Source: Nocardia sp. CY41 (GTDB taxonomy: Bacteria; Actinomycetota; Actinomycetes; Mycobacteriales; Mycobacteriaceae). From it: 64,000 nt of DNA. The notes beneath the pieces were generated by a model, which made no database searches, was not told the DNA's origin, and was given only the letters and a program-made list of their open reading frames with translations. The position numbers were made by a program, and so were the translations under genes. Location of the stretch: positions 124,001-188,000 of the forward strand of contig NZ_VUOS01000019.1 of NCBI RefSeq assembly GCF_009829325.1, written 5' to 3'. Each line of letters starts with the position of its first letter. Position 1 is the stretch's first letter. Positions 1 through 8,983 of this stretch are shown in pieces.

Positions 1-280
1 CCACGGTGTCCTCAGGCATAGCCGAACGCCTTTACTCGGTCGTGTGTAGTCGTTCCGTTTTCGATTCTGGTGGTATTCGCGGTGCGCCACGAGGGACAAA
101 GGTCCTGAATCGCGATGGCCGACGGCATCGATACCGGCAGGAATGCGGGGCTGGCACCGATGTGGTCTTTCGGCCTTCCGGCCGAGGACGATCAGCCGCA
201 TTCGAGTCGGTGTGGCGGCTCATACCGTTGACATCGGTGCCCGGCTGGGTGCGACGCCATCACAGGCTCGGGAGGCCGTC
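1..280. other. Upstream region without a recognisable gene
   Basis: No open frame here has protein-like composition. It ends with a strong Shine-Dalgarno-like GGAGG at 271-275 that serves the stress-protein gene beginning at 281. The left edge of the window may cut whatever lies further upstream. Confidence 0.5.
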
Positions 281-1200
281 ATGACAGAGAAGCGATTCGA
301 TGACCCGCATCACCTCGCCACGGCGAAGGTCATCGTCGGAGTGGACGGCTCGGACGGGTCGTGGACCGCCGTGCGGTGGGCTGCGCGGTTCGCGGCCGAA
401 CGGGGACGCGAGCTCGAGATTCTGCACGGCATGGAGCTGGTGGGGACCGGCGGAATGCTGGGCGACTACGAAGTTGTGATCCCCTCGGTGATCGATGCCA
501 TCCGCGAACAAGGACGAGACGTGGTCACCCGGGCCGAACGCGTGGCCCGTTCGGTCGCGCCCGACTTGCGTATCTCGGCTCGCGCGACCACCGACACCTG
601 CAAGCATCTGTTGATCGACCACAGTGCCGAGGCGTACGCGGTCGTGATAGGGGCGACCGGAGACGCCGGGACGTTCACCCACCTCGGCTCCACGCTGCTG
701 GCCGTGACTGCCCACGCAGAGGGCGCCTGGTCGTCGTGCGTACCGACCCTGATTCCGGCGGATCGGTTCGCGCGTCGGGCCCGATAGTGGTCGGCGTGGA
801 CGGCAGCCCAGTCAGCGACATGGCGATCGCGGTGGCCTTCACCGAAGCCGCCGAACGCGGTGTCGGACTCGTCGCCGTTCATGTCTGGACCGACTGGGAC
901 TCCGGCCGATTCGCCGGTCACATCAACCTGGCCGAGACCGAACTCGACAAGGTCGAGCGCGCGATTCTCGCCGAACGCGTCGCGGGGTGGCAGGAGAAAT
1001 TCCCGGACGTTCGCATCACCCGCAAAGCGGAGGTTTCCGCGCCGGCACCCCACCTGCTGGCCTGGTCGAAGATTGCGCAGTTGCTGGTCGTGGGCAGTCG
1101 CGGACGCGGCGGATTCGCGGGCATGCTGCTCGGCTCGACCGCCAACACTCTGGTGCAACATGCTTCCTGCCCGGTCATGGTCGTTCACCCTGCCCGATGA
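281..1200 (+). pseudogene. Tandem-domain universal stress protein, frameshifted
   Basis: Two UspA-type domains lie in tandem, as in the roughly 290-residue USPs of mycobacteria and nocardiae. These proteins bind ATP and act in dormancy or stress physiology in the cytoplasm. The first domain starts at the ATG at 281 behind GGAGG and carries the typical opening VIVGVDGSDGS. Its frame is lost near 720-730, after VTAHAEG, and runs to a stop at 787. The second domain (IVVGVDGSPVSD, then the ATP-loop-like GSRGRGGFAGMLLGS and the end CPVMVVHP) continues in the -1-shifted frame to 1200. The linker reads correctly (RLVVVRTDPDSGG) if one base is restored in GAGGGCGCCTGG. It is either a genuine frameshift or a single-base sequencing error. 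No neighbour shares its direction closely enough to form an operon. Confidence 0.8.
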
Positions 1201-1542
1201 CCGACAGCGGGGGCGGCTGCTATGTCGCTGATACGGGTTGACGGCGGCGTGGCTGCCGCCATGGGGCGCGGCGAAGACCAGTTCGGGACAGGAACCGACC
1301 GATCGGTATGTCGCGAGGTCGGATCCTCAGGCGCGGCAGTCGGTTGCACAGACAGTCTCCGCGGGTCTGCGTAGCCGACGTGCCAGGACCCATGGGGCCT
1401 GCCTCCGGAGCTGAATCCGCAGCGAGGCCGTGGCCGCACAAGGGGTGGGAACGGTCAGTATCCAGATCACTGCCGCAAGGCGATCGGTGCGCGTATCAAC
1501 ATCAAGGCGCGAACGATGCATCGAGATGCGGGTGAGCGATCC

Positions 1543-1570
1543 GATTTCGAATGCCGCGGCATTCGAAATC
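1543..1570. repeat. Perfect 28-bp palindrome, no spacer
   Basis: The left half GATTTCGAATGCCG is followed immediately by its exact reverse complement. It lies in non-coding DNA about 600 bp from the next gene. It could be an operator, a cruciform or hairpin element, or the scar of a mobile element; the sequence does not decide between these. Confidence 0.75.
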
Positions 1571-2104
1571 CATGTCCTTGCGCATCGAGGCGCGACCGGC
1601 TGTCGGCGTGGGATCCCACCTCGGCGTCATGCGAAGGCCAGGGCCGCCGTGTCCTCGTCATGAACCTCGCCTTCCTCGGGTATGCGGGACAGGTGTCGCG
1701 TTCGATGTGCAGGACCCCGTGCGTCGCGCGGCAGACAGGCGGGGCGGAAGACCATGGTGGCAGAGAGGATTTGAGCGGTACTCGCGTCGAGTGGATGCGC
1801 GAGTGGTCCGTGCGTGCTCATCGACCGCCATCGGCGCGGGGTTGGTTCCAGCCGGCGGTTTGTGGCAACACCGGGGCATCCGGACCTGCCTCGCTGTGAG
1901 CACTCGAACCTGGCAGTGGGCGCCTGGGCGGCCGAAGTAGAGGACGGGCAAACTCTCAGCAAAATCTCAGGCTCAATCGACGCATAAACGATGCATTTAA
2001 AGAGCGACAGTGCAAGACTTCATGAAGTGAACATCCGCTCGCGGTTACCCCGCACGAGGCGCGCGAACTCGGCGGTGGGCATTCCAGCCTGCCGGGAGGA
2101 GGGC

Positions 2105-2132
2105 GCTCGCGCTGATGACATCCAGCGCGAGC
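2105..2132 (+). promoter_or_regulatory. Hairpin in the fasciclin-gene leader
   Basis: A perfect 10-bp stem (GCTCGCGCTG with CAGCGCGAGC) and an 8-base loop lie 37 bp upstream of the chosen start. The loop contains an ATG in frame with the downstream gene (2115) preceded by GGGAGGAGGG. A 5'-leader regulatory structure is possible, but function is inferred only from position. Confidence 0.4.
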
Positions 2133-2168
2133 ACCAGCGCCACTGAGCTCAACGAAGGAACGACTGAT

Positions 2169-2837
2169 ATGCGAAACGTGAAACGAACACTTCTGCTGGC
2201 TACGGCTGTCACCGCCGCTGTCCTGGGAACATCGGCCTGTTCCGATGACAGCGACACGTCCTCCGCCACCTCGACCGCCGGTTCGGCTCTCAAGACATCG
2301 ACGGCGGCGACAGCGTCCCCGTCGTCGACGGGGACGCTCGCGTCGTCTCCCGTCGGCCCAGGCTGCGCCGCGTACGCCGAACAGGTGCCAGCCGGGCCGG
2401 GCTCGGTGACCGGCATGGCGACCGAACCTGTCTCGGTCGCCGCGTCGAACAACCCTATGCTCACCACGCTCGTCGCCGCGGCGTCCGGTCAGCTCAACCC
2501 GCAAGTTAATCTGGTCGGTACTCTCGACGGCGGGCAGTTCACCGTCTTCGCCCCGGTCGATGCCGCCTTCGCCAAGGTAGATCCAGCGACAATCGAAACG
2601 CTGAAGACCGACTCGCCCGCACTGACCAAGCTCCTCACATATCACGTAGTGCCAGGACGGGTCGGGCCCGGCGAAATCGCGGGCGACCACAAGACCGTCG
2701 AGGGTTCCACGGTCACCGTGACCGGCAGCGGCGATGACCTCAAAGTGGCTGATGCCAATGTGATCTGCGGTGGACTCCAGACCGCGAACGCGACCGTCTA
2801 TCTGATCGACACGGTGTTGACGCCACCTGCCGCGTGA
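2169..2837 (+). CDS. Fasciclin-domain lipoprotein, MPT70/MPT83-like
   Basis: A 222-residue exported protein. The N-terminus is a lipoprotein signal (MRNVKRTLLLATAVTAAVLG) with lipobox LGTSAC, so Cys at about residue 24 should be lipidated and anchor it to the membrane. A Ser/Thr-rich linker follows, then one fasciclin (FAS1) domain from about residue 95, recognisable by NLVGTLDGGQFTVFAPVDAAF and LLTYHVVPGRV. Length and order match mycobacterial MPT83/MPT70, adhesion-type cell-surface proteins. The ATG at 2169 is chosen over one at 2115 because the longer form would bury the signal peptide; AAGGAA lies upstream at suitable distance. In M. tuberculosis the homologues belong to the SigK regulon, and an RskA-like anti-sigma factor occurs in this window at 55.1 kb. 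I do not see a clear SigK-type promoter here. Confidence 0.88.
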   Translation: MRNVKRTLLLATAVTAAVLGTSACSDDSDTSSATSTAGSALKTSTAATASPSSTGTLASSPVGPGCAAYAEQVPAGPGSVTGMATEPVSVAASNNPMLTTLVAAASGQLNPQVNLVGTLDGGQFTVFAPVDAAFAKVDPATIETLKTDSPALTKLLTYHVVPGRVGPGEIAGDHKTVEGSTVTVTGSGDDLKVADANVICGGLQTANATVYLIDTVLTPPAA

Positions 2838-3431
2838 TCGGGCGGACCGCGGCTGTGATCAACCGCTCGCTCCGCTCCAGGGTTCTCACTGAAAAGGTCC
2901 TACCGGCCTAGTGGCCACAATGGCGGCGCATAGGGGCGAGCGGCACGGCGGCTCGACCATGTCTCCTGCCGTGGCTCCGGAATGCGTGACGGCGTGGCCG
3001 AGGCTTCCTGACCTGTGGGGAATCACAGGCGGGACAGTTCCGCCGCAGTTCATCCACATCGATGCGGCAGGCGAGTGTGACGGCTTCGAAGCCACCCATT
3101 TGTGACATGGTCACCGGCTGCGGTCTCCATCGCTACCTACAGTCGTGCTACCCATTACTGCTTCGAGAGAGTCGAGAACGGAGGGGATGTCGAGAACATC
3201 GTGGTTGAACTCGGGGCACCCAGCCGAGGCGGATGCGTCGCGATCGCGATGCGCGAAGGCCTCCTGAACCCGGATCTCGTGACCAATCGTCGGGTCGAAG
3301 ACGCACGCATTCCGCGCCAGGGGCCGCACGACTCGTGATCGCCGGTGTGGGTTCGACGGGCGACAGCTTCTACCCGCGGTGGTCGTCGGTTGGCAGCCCG
3401 ATGTGCACGCAGCAGTGGCGCAGTGTCGAGA
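2838..3431. other. Non-coding stretch holding repeat copy 1
   Basis: About 590 bp without a supportable gene. It contains the first copy of a dispersed repeat (2920-3040). The minus-strand frame 3111-3329 has a plausible composition (FDPTIGHEIRVQEAFAHRDR) and is in register with the hypothetical gene at 3432 but separated from it by a stop. It could be a decayed continuation; too little remains to annotate. Confidence 0.4.
2920..3040. repeat. Dispersed direct repeat, copy 1
   Basis: This 121-bp segment is nearly identical to 6841-6956 in the same orientation. Differences are a 5-bp indel near the left end and a few substitutions; one internal block of about 40 bp, beginning CTCCGGAATGCGTGACGGCG, is identical. 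On the minus strand both copies encode the same short peptide stretch (RSGSLGHAVTHSGATAGDMV), but neither sits in a recognisable gene. It may be a remnant of a mobile element or a genomic repeat family. Confidence 0.85.
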
Positions 3432-3827
3432 TCACCTCCATCGCAACTGCCGACACCGTGGTTGCGGTGGAATGAGTTTGCTCCAGAAGTCGTGGCGTAC
3501 TGCGTCCCACAACGTGGCCATTTCCGGAAGGAGTTCTCGTGCTTGTGCGAGGTCCGGAAAGTCCTCGGGGCCGAAGGATATGATCGGCGTGGCACTGGAT
3601 GTCTCGTGGACTGCGACGATGGAGATCAGGTGGTTCTGAAACGGCCGCCACGTCGCGCGCAGGCCGCCGGCTTCCGTTCGTCGCATATCATCCATTTCTG
3701 TTTCCAACTCGTCGACTTTTCTAGACATATTTCGACCGCTATCGGGGTCGACCTTCCGCTGATTCTGTTGCGCGATTTTCCATCGACCCGCTCCGGTGCG
3801 GAAACCGGTGGAAAACGTAAAATCCAC
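3432..3827 (-). CDS. Hypothetical protein, possibly a fragment
   Basis: A 131-residue frame whose middle reads like a real protein (MSRKVDELETEMDDMRR, then HLISIVAVHE and FGPEDFPDLAQARELLPEM). I do not recognise the family. The listed start is GTG at 3827; an internal ATG at 3728 would give about 98 residues starting at the charged, probably helical segment. Neither start has a convincing ribosome binding site, and the C-terminus is basic and unlike the rest, suggesting decay. It lies downstream, on the same strand, of a truncated PucR regulator in a degenerate region. Confidence 0.35.
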   Translation of the reverse strand: MDFTFSTGFRTGAGRWKIAQQNQRKVDPDSGRNMSRKVDELETEMDDMRRTEAGGLRATWRPFQNHLISIVAVHETSSATPIISFGPEDFPDLAQARELLPEMATLWDAVRHDFWSKLIPPQPRCRQLRWR

Positions 3828-3951
3828 TCATTTGCGAAGCGTAGGCGTACCGGGCCGTAAATCCCTCGATCGGCGGCGCTCTCCAGCGCGTGGAATGCTG
3901 TTCTCCGGTGGGAACGGTGGACGCTGATCGACCGGGGTAATTCCGCCGTGT

Positions 3952-4467
3952 TTACCTTCGGTAAGTGCGGGCAACCAATGCCGAACGGAGATGCCACAGC
4001 CCGCTGGCCATGGTGGGATCGAATCCGGTCAGCTGGCCGATCCGCTTGAGCCGGTGGTCCACGGTGTTGGTATGTACGTGCAGTAGCCGCGCAGTGCGCT
4101 GGCGGTTCAGGTTGTGCGCGATATGGACCTGCAAGGTATCGAGCAGTTCGGGATGCTCGTTCAGGGGATCGAGCAGCGATCCGAGATGCTCACGGGCGGC
4201 ACCGGGGCGGGTGAGCTGGTATTCCAGAGCCAGATCGTCGAAGTGGTACAGGTCCGGCACCGACCGCAGCCGGGTAACCATGTCGAGTAGTTCGTGGGCT
4301 TGATCGGCAGCGGTGGGCACAGCGTCGGTGGTGGCGGTGACCGCTGCGGCGGTGATGTGCACGCGGGCCGCCCGCGACAGATGCCCGATCAGGTCTTTCA
4401 AGACGCCCTTGGTGATGTGATCGGCGGGGATGAGCAGGGTGCCGCCGTCGATCGACAGCAGCCGTGC
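3952..4467 (-). pseudogene. PucR-family regulator, C-terminal fragment
   Basis: The final ~170 residues of a PucR-type transcription regulator, including the helix-turn-helix (HTH_30): LNRQRTARLLHVHTNTVDHR then LKRIGQLTGFDP. It is closely similar to the complete PucR gene at 59060-60331 (FDDLALEYQLTRPG and LDPL.EHPELL.TL occur in both). Recognisable homology begins at RLLSIDGGTLL (about 4467); upstream the frame passes into an unrelated sequence, so the N-terminal sensory half is gone. The ATG at 4401 would allow only a 149-residue DNA-binding piece. It is probably a non-functional remnant created by a deletion, although a stand-alone DNA-binding fragment cannot be excluded. Confidence 0.8.
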
Positions 4468-5403
4468 CCGAGAAGCGGGCCACGAACTTCTCGACGGTGT
4501 GGTAGGCGATCGAAGCCGACACGTCCTTCAGTGTGAAATAACCGATGGACCAATCGCCGGTGAGCGTCGCCGTGATCCGGTAGGTGCCGCCGAAGTCGGT
4601 GACGAAATCCAGTTCGGCGACGGTCAGCTCGGTCGGCACATGGATACCCGGGAGCCCGAACGAGCTCAGCAACTGCGTGACACCGATCGGCTTGTGCTCG
4701 TGCAGACTACCGATGAGATACAGGCCCGGCAGCCACAATTCGACATCCAAGGCGAGATCTTCGAGCGTGAACGCAGCGGCGACCGCCGCGGACCTCACCA
4801 CATAACCGGCCGGTTCGGCCGACAGGTCTTTGTCGAGGCCGTAGTCGAAACCGGTGACCTGCCCGAGTGCGGATCCAACCCCAGATCCGTCAGGCCGCTC
4901 TCGAGCGTGCGCCACCTATCGTTCCCGGCCAATGCTCCTACCAGCGTGTTCACCGTGAACGCGCCCGGATCCCGTGACCGTACCGCTGCTTGCAGCTCAC
5001 CGTCGTTGCCCGTGTTCAGCGTGACTGCCACCGCGATCCCGTCGAACCGGCCATCGAGCGTAAGAGTGACCTCGCCCATGCGGGTCACCCGTACGGTCGC
5101 GGCCTGCACGATGGTGGCCACCGTGGTCTCCGCAGGCCAGGCCAGCTCGGTGCAGGTGATGGCCAGGGTCAGTTCGGTACGGCCATGGTCGATCTGCGGC
5201 CGGCCCGAGCCCGCGATGCCCTCCAGTTTGCGCCCCGGAAACATGGCGAGCGCATCACGCAACCGGCCCGGCAGCGCAGCGTCTGCCCCATCGAGAACCG
5301 GCGGATCGCCGAGCACGGTCAGATGGGCCGCGAGCGCGTCCAGATCGATCGAGCCCTGGCCCCCGGGCTCCGGCCCACAACTCATCGCTTCTTCGCCCGG
5401 CAC
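4464..5403 (-). pseudogene. Degenerate beta-rich protein of unknown function
   Basis: Two overlapping minus-strand frames form one interrupted coding sequence. The first (5403 down to about 4870) contains TELTLAITCTELAWPAETTV and MGEVTLTLDGRFDGIAVAVT, ending LESGLTDLGLDPHSG. The second continues with QVTGFDYGLDKDL and ELWLPGLYLIGSLHEHKPIG, then GGTYRITATLTGDWSIGYF. One frameshift near 4862-4880 separates them. Alternating hydrophobic residues and repeated short strands suggest large repetitive beta-structured proteins; a DUF6603-like repeat protein is a guess from appearance only. At about 4465 the sequence breaks off into the PucR fragment. No signal peptide or good ribosome binding site is visible at 5403 (GTG). 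Confidence 0.5.
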
Positions 5404-7051
5404 TCGAGCCCGAGAACCTGTCGTTCCCTGACCTGCCCTGCACCAACTTCGCAGGACAACCGGATATCGGGGCCATAGAAAATCGTCTGCGTGAGCCGAG
5501 GAACGCTGGTGCCCGGATCACGGGTGCCGAGACGAGTCTGTTGGTCACCGTTGCCCACAGGAAAGTCCTCCCCCCATGTGTGGTGCCGCCTGCCTTCCGA
5601 GGTCTGCACGCGACAAGGCTCGTGTCGATGTGGTGCACTCGGTCTCACCGTCAGAGCCGACGGAGCCGTAGCATGATGCAATGAAACACTTTGTCGGAGA
5701 AGGAAATACACCGACGATTGGACCAACGTGACAACCAGTTTGCGCGGTCGTGGCCAGCCCGTCAAGCCCGGCTGTGGAAGGGCTGACGTGTCGTCCGCGC
5801 TTGCCCGCATGGGAGCAACCGGCGATCGGGCAACCTGGTCACAGGTTGAGATGCCTGCGGGCTGCTGTCCGGTGGCGTAGGTGGTGCGACTCGCGGATGG
5901 TCCTGTCGTATGTGGGTCTGCCCGTCCGGTAGCGTCTGCGGCATCGTTGGTCTGTGCGGATGCGGCGGGTGTCTGGCTCGTATCGCCTTCGCTGGTTTGT
6001 GCCGCAGCGGACCTGAGCCGCCTACGACGGTCAGGCGGTCGCGCAGCTGCCCGTCCTCCGGGCGAGTTCCGTTCGGCGGCAGTGGATTCTGTTCACGCTT
6101 CGCATTCGGGGGCATCGGCGACTGTGGAGGGCAACGCGTGGAGGATGGCAGCGAGTGGGACCAACTCGTCCAGACCGTTTCTGTCGACAGTCACGGCGTG
6201 CATGTCGAGCGCGACAAGGTCGGCCTCGAGATCGAGGACGCCAACGAGGACCGGGGTTTCCGCGGACGTCGTGATCAGACGGGCAGGCGATCAATGGATC
6301 CAGATCGGCAGGACGTTCGCCAAAGGCCAACAAGGTCGATCTCGCGGCCGTACTCACCATGGCCGGTAGCAAGATCACCGTCGGCGGGGGGACGGTGCCG
6401 CTGGTCAGGATGGCCATCGTCCAGCGCCGGAACGTGGCGAGGGGGCGTCGGCTGCGTACGGCAACGGCAAGCGGAATCATCTGCGCGCGTTCCGCATAGC
6501 GAAGACGGTGGTTGGACCCGGCCTGTATTGGTCGCCGTGATCGACCTTCCAAAACCGAACTCGAGATGGCCCGGCGGCTCGATGGCTGACTTCGGGTCTG
6601 ATCAGCTTGCGAGCAGGGCTGGACCGTCCGGAATATGTCCGTCGTTCTCGGCCTTGCGATACAGGTACCGCAGCGCGGCGACCGTGTTCGAGATCAGTGG
6701 TAGTGGGGTCATCGATCGGCCGGTCGGGCCAGCCAGGGACCTCGAGAGGGCTCCCAGCCCCGTGAGGCGACCAGCTCACGGTCCATGATCTGGTCATGAG
6801 TATCGACCGGACGCAACGAGTACCCGGCCGCGTTCGGGCGATGGCGGCGCATAGGGGCGAGCGGCAGCTCGACCATGTCTCCCGCCGTGGCTCCGGAATG
6901 CGTGACGGCGTGGCCGAGGCTTCCTGACCTTTGAGGAATCACAGGCGGGACAGTTCTCGTCATATGCCGCGCCTCCAGCCGCGCAGGCGCCCCGATAGGG
7001 CTAGGGTGCCTATGTGCTGTTCTATCCAGGTTCGAAGGGGGAATTCGCCCC
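5404..7051. other. Long stretch without an intact gene
   Basis: About 1.65 kb. Frames are long only because of GC bias. On the plus strand short protein-like islands appear in different frames, such as EWDQLVQTVSVDSHGVHVER (about 6146-6210), DQWIQIGRTFAKG (about 6290) and VDLAAVLTMAGSKITVGGGT (about 6337). They suggest a heavily mutated gene between 6.1 and 6.45 kb, perhaps of the same beta-rich type as at 4.5-5.4 kb but on the other strand. Repeat copy 2 lies at 6841-6956. The last 90 bp should contain the aminotransferase promoter. Confidence 0.4.
6841..6956. repeat. Dispersed direct repeat, copy 2
   Basis: A 116-bp copy of the repeat at 2920-3040, same orientation, ending about 95 bp before the aminotransferase start. 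Together the two copies bracket the decayed PucR and beta-rich segment. Outside the repeat the flanks are unrelated. Confidence 0.85.
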
Positions 7052-8371
7052 ATGAGCGGGTCAGATCACGTCTTCTACCCCTGGAGCGCGCAGGCCGAGT
7101 TGAACCCGGCTCCGATCACCGGCGCGTTCGGCTCCTACTTCTGGGACGACACGGGCAAGCGCTACCTCGACTTCTCCTCCCAGCTGGTCAACGTCAACAT
7201 CGGCCATCAGCACCCGGACATCGTCGCCGCGATCGTCGCGCAGGCGCAGCGGTTGGCGACCATCTCGCCGACGGTCGGCAACGACGTGCGCAGCGAACTG
7301 GCGCGGCTGATCGTCGAGCGGGCTCCCGGCGAGCTGAATCGCATCCTGTTCACCACGGGCGGCGCGGAGGCCGTGGAGCACGCGGTGCGGTTGGCGCGCA
7401 GTTACACCGGGCGCACGAAAATGCTGGCGGCCTACCGCTCCTACCACGGCGGCACCGGTGTCGCGATCGGCCTGACCGGGGAACCGCGGCGGTGGGGCGC
7501 GGAACCGACCAACGTCGACGTGGTCCGGTTCTTCGGGCCCTACCCGTATCGGTCGCCGTGGGGCACGGCCGGTCCGGAGGAAGAGACGGCCGCCGCGCTG
7601 GCGCACCTGCGGCAGGTGATCGAACTGGAGGGGCCGCAGCACATCGCGGGGCTGATCCTCGAGACCGTGGTCGGCACCAATGGTGTGCTGGTCCCGCCGC
7701 CCGGCTATCTCGCAGGCGTGCGAGCGCTGTGCGACGAGTTCGGCATCGTCTACATCGCCGACGAGGTGATGGTCGGGTTCGGCCGGGTGGGCGAATGGTT
7801 CGCGGTGCAGGCCTATGGCGTCGAGCCGGACATCATCACCTTCGCCAAAGGGGTGAACTCCGGCTACGTCCCGCTCGGCGGCGTACTGATGGCCGAACGC
7901 ATCGCCCAGCGCTATGACCACGTGCCGTATCCGGGCGGTCTCACCTACGCGGGGCACCCCCTGGCCTGCGCCGCGGGCGTCGCGTCGATCGCGGTGTTCG
8001 AGCGGGAGGGCATCCTCGATCACGTGCGGTCGGTGGGCGCCGATGTGCTCGGAAAAGGGTTGCGCGAGCTGGCCGGTCGGCATCCGAGCGTCGGCGAGGT
8101 GCGGGGCATGGGCTTCTTCTGGGCGCTGGAACTGGTCCGGGATCAGCGCAGCAGGGAACCGCTGATCCCGTTCGCGGCGACGGGCGCGGACGCCGAACCG
8201 ATGCTCGCGGTCACCGCGGCCGCCAAGGCGCGCGGGCTGTGGCCGTTCAACGCGGGCAACCGCTTCCAGATCGCACCGCCGCTGACCACGACCGCCGACG
8301 AACTGCGGACCGGTCTGGAAATCGTCGACGAAGTGCTCGACGTCGCCGACGGCTACGCCAGGACGAGCTGA
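7052..8371 (+). CDS. Class III PLP-dependent aminotransferase
   Basis: A 439-residue cytoplasmic enzyme that transfers an amino group to an alpha-keto acid through pyridoxal phosphate. Class III features are in order: NIGHQHPDIVAAIVAQ near residue 50, TTGGAEAVEHAVRLAR (phosphate-binding region) near 110, IADEVMVGFGRVGEWFA with the PLP-contacting Asp near 235, and TFAKGVNSGYVPLGG, whose Lys should form the Schiff base, near 270. Length is normal for the family. Substrate is not deducible; taurine:pyruvate or beta-alanine/omega-amino-acid transaminases look similar. The ATG at 7052 follows GAAGGGGGAA. It stands alone, converging on the gene at 8378. Confidence 0.9.
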   Translation: MSGSDHVFYPWSAQAELNPAPITGAFGSYFWDDTGKRYLDFSSQLVNVNIGHQHPDIVAAIVAQAQRLATISPTVGNDVRSELARLIVERAPGELNRILFTTGGAEAVEHAVRLARSYTGRTKMLAAYRSYHGGTGVAIGLTGEPRRWGAEPTNVDVVRFFGPYPYRSPWGTAGPEEETAAALAHLRQVIELEGPQHIAGLILETVVGTNGVLVPPPGYLAGVRALCDEFGIVYIADEVMVGFGRVGEWFAVQAYGVEPDIITFAKGVNSGYVPLGGVLMAERIAQRYDHVPYPGGLTYAGHPLACAAGVASIAVFEREGILDHVRSVGADVLGKGLRELAGRHPSVGEVRGMGFFWALELVRDQRSREPLIPFAATGADAEPMLAVTAAAKARGLWPFNAGNRFQIAPPLTTTADELRTGLEIVDEVLDVADGYARTS

Positions 8372-8377
8372 CACCGC

Positions 8378-8881
8378 TCAGTGCGGCGTCAGCTCCACCA
8401 CGACGCCGCCTTGCTGCCAGGTCTGGTAGATGTCGGCCTTCGAGGGTGCGCCGTCGGCGGTGAAGCCGATGCCGTTGTACTTCGCGTTCTGCTTGTTGTC
8501 CCGCGCGACGATCTCGTAGAGCCGCAGCACGTCGGCCTCGGTGGTGTGGACGACGGGGTCGAAGGTGCGTGGCTTGCCGCCGAAGGACGCCTGCACGGGA
8601 GCGCCCGCCCGCAGATTCTTCACCCACGGCCGCAGGGCGGTGCCGATCAGCAGATTGTCGCCGTGCCTGGTGTAGGCCAGCGGTACGTCGTAGACCTTCC
8701 CCGACTTGCGCCCGACGACGTGCAGGATCATCAGCCGCTTGCCGACGACGCCGGACAGGCCGGGCACCCGCAGCAGGGTGCGCACGACTCCGTTCATCAC
8801 GGCCTGATACGACGGGATGGGTTCGGGGCCCGACGTGGTCGGTGTGCCGTAAGGGTTTTCGGACGACGCGTGCTCACTCAT
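8378..8881 (-). CDS. Deazaflavin-dependent nitroreductase-family protein
   Basis: A 167-residue protein of the Ddn / F420-dependent quinone-reductase split-barrel family, which uses reduced F420 and can reduce quinones or nitro compounds. Diagnostic segments are LMILHVVGRKSGKVYDVPL (the GRKSG motif follows a strand) and LLIGTALRPWVKNLRAGAPV (WVKNLRAG). The N-terminal 40 residues are a low-complexity lead into an amphipathic helix, as in membrane-associated Ddn proteins. The ATG at 8881 has GGGAG at suitable distance. A much longer frame reading upstream over the ArsC-like and AIM24 genes is antisense shadow. A second family member lies at 10736. Confidence 0.88.
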   Translation of the reverse strand: MSEHASSENPYGTPTTSGPEPIPSYQAVMNGVVRTLLRVPGLSGVVGKRLMILHVVGRKSGKVYDVPLAYTRHGDNLLIGTALRPWVKNLRAGAPVQASFGGKPRTFDPVVHTTEADVLRLYEIVARDNKQNAKYNGIGFTADGAPSKADIYQTWQQGGVVVELTPH

Positions 8882-8983
8882 GCTCCCAGTATCGGAGTTC
8901 ACGTCGCGCCGTGCGGTACGACGTCCGAGATCCGCCAACGGGCACCGGACGGGCGCGGCGCGCGGCCTCGGTACCCTGCGTGC

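Larger units (their letters stand above)
1201..2168. other. 968-bp non-coding stretch with palindrome
   Basis: No frame gives a convincing protein; the available frames are Arg- and Cys-rich shadows on both strands. It contains a perfect 28-bp palindrome at 1543-1570 and, near the right end, a locally A/T-rich patch (about 1948-2030) followed by a hairpin. These are likely the promoter and 5' leader of the fasciclin gene. Confidence 0.5.

Noticed and set aside
1308..1962. Several overlapping frames of 60-130 residues
   Set aside because: None has a ribosome site, motif or consistent codon bias; treated as non-coding.
3155..3595. 146-residue minus-strand frame
   Set aside because: Arg/Ser/Thr-rich shadow without motif; the other minus-strand frame at 3432-3827 is more protein-like.
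5910..6788. 292-residue plus-strand frame
   Set aside because: Composition is mostly Arg/Gly/Ser-rich and changes character along its length. Only a short island near 6146-6210 looks coding, so it was reported as decayed sequence rather than a gene.
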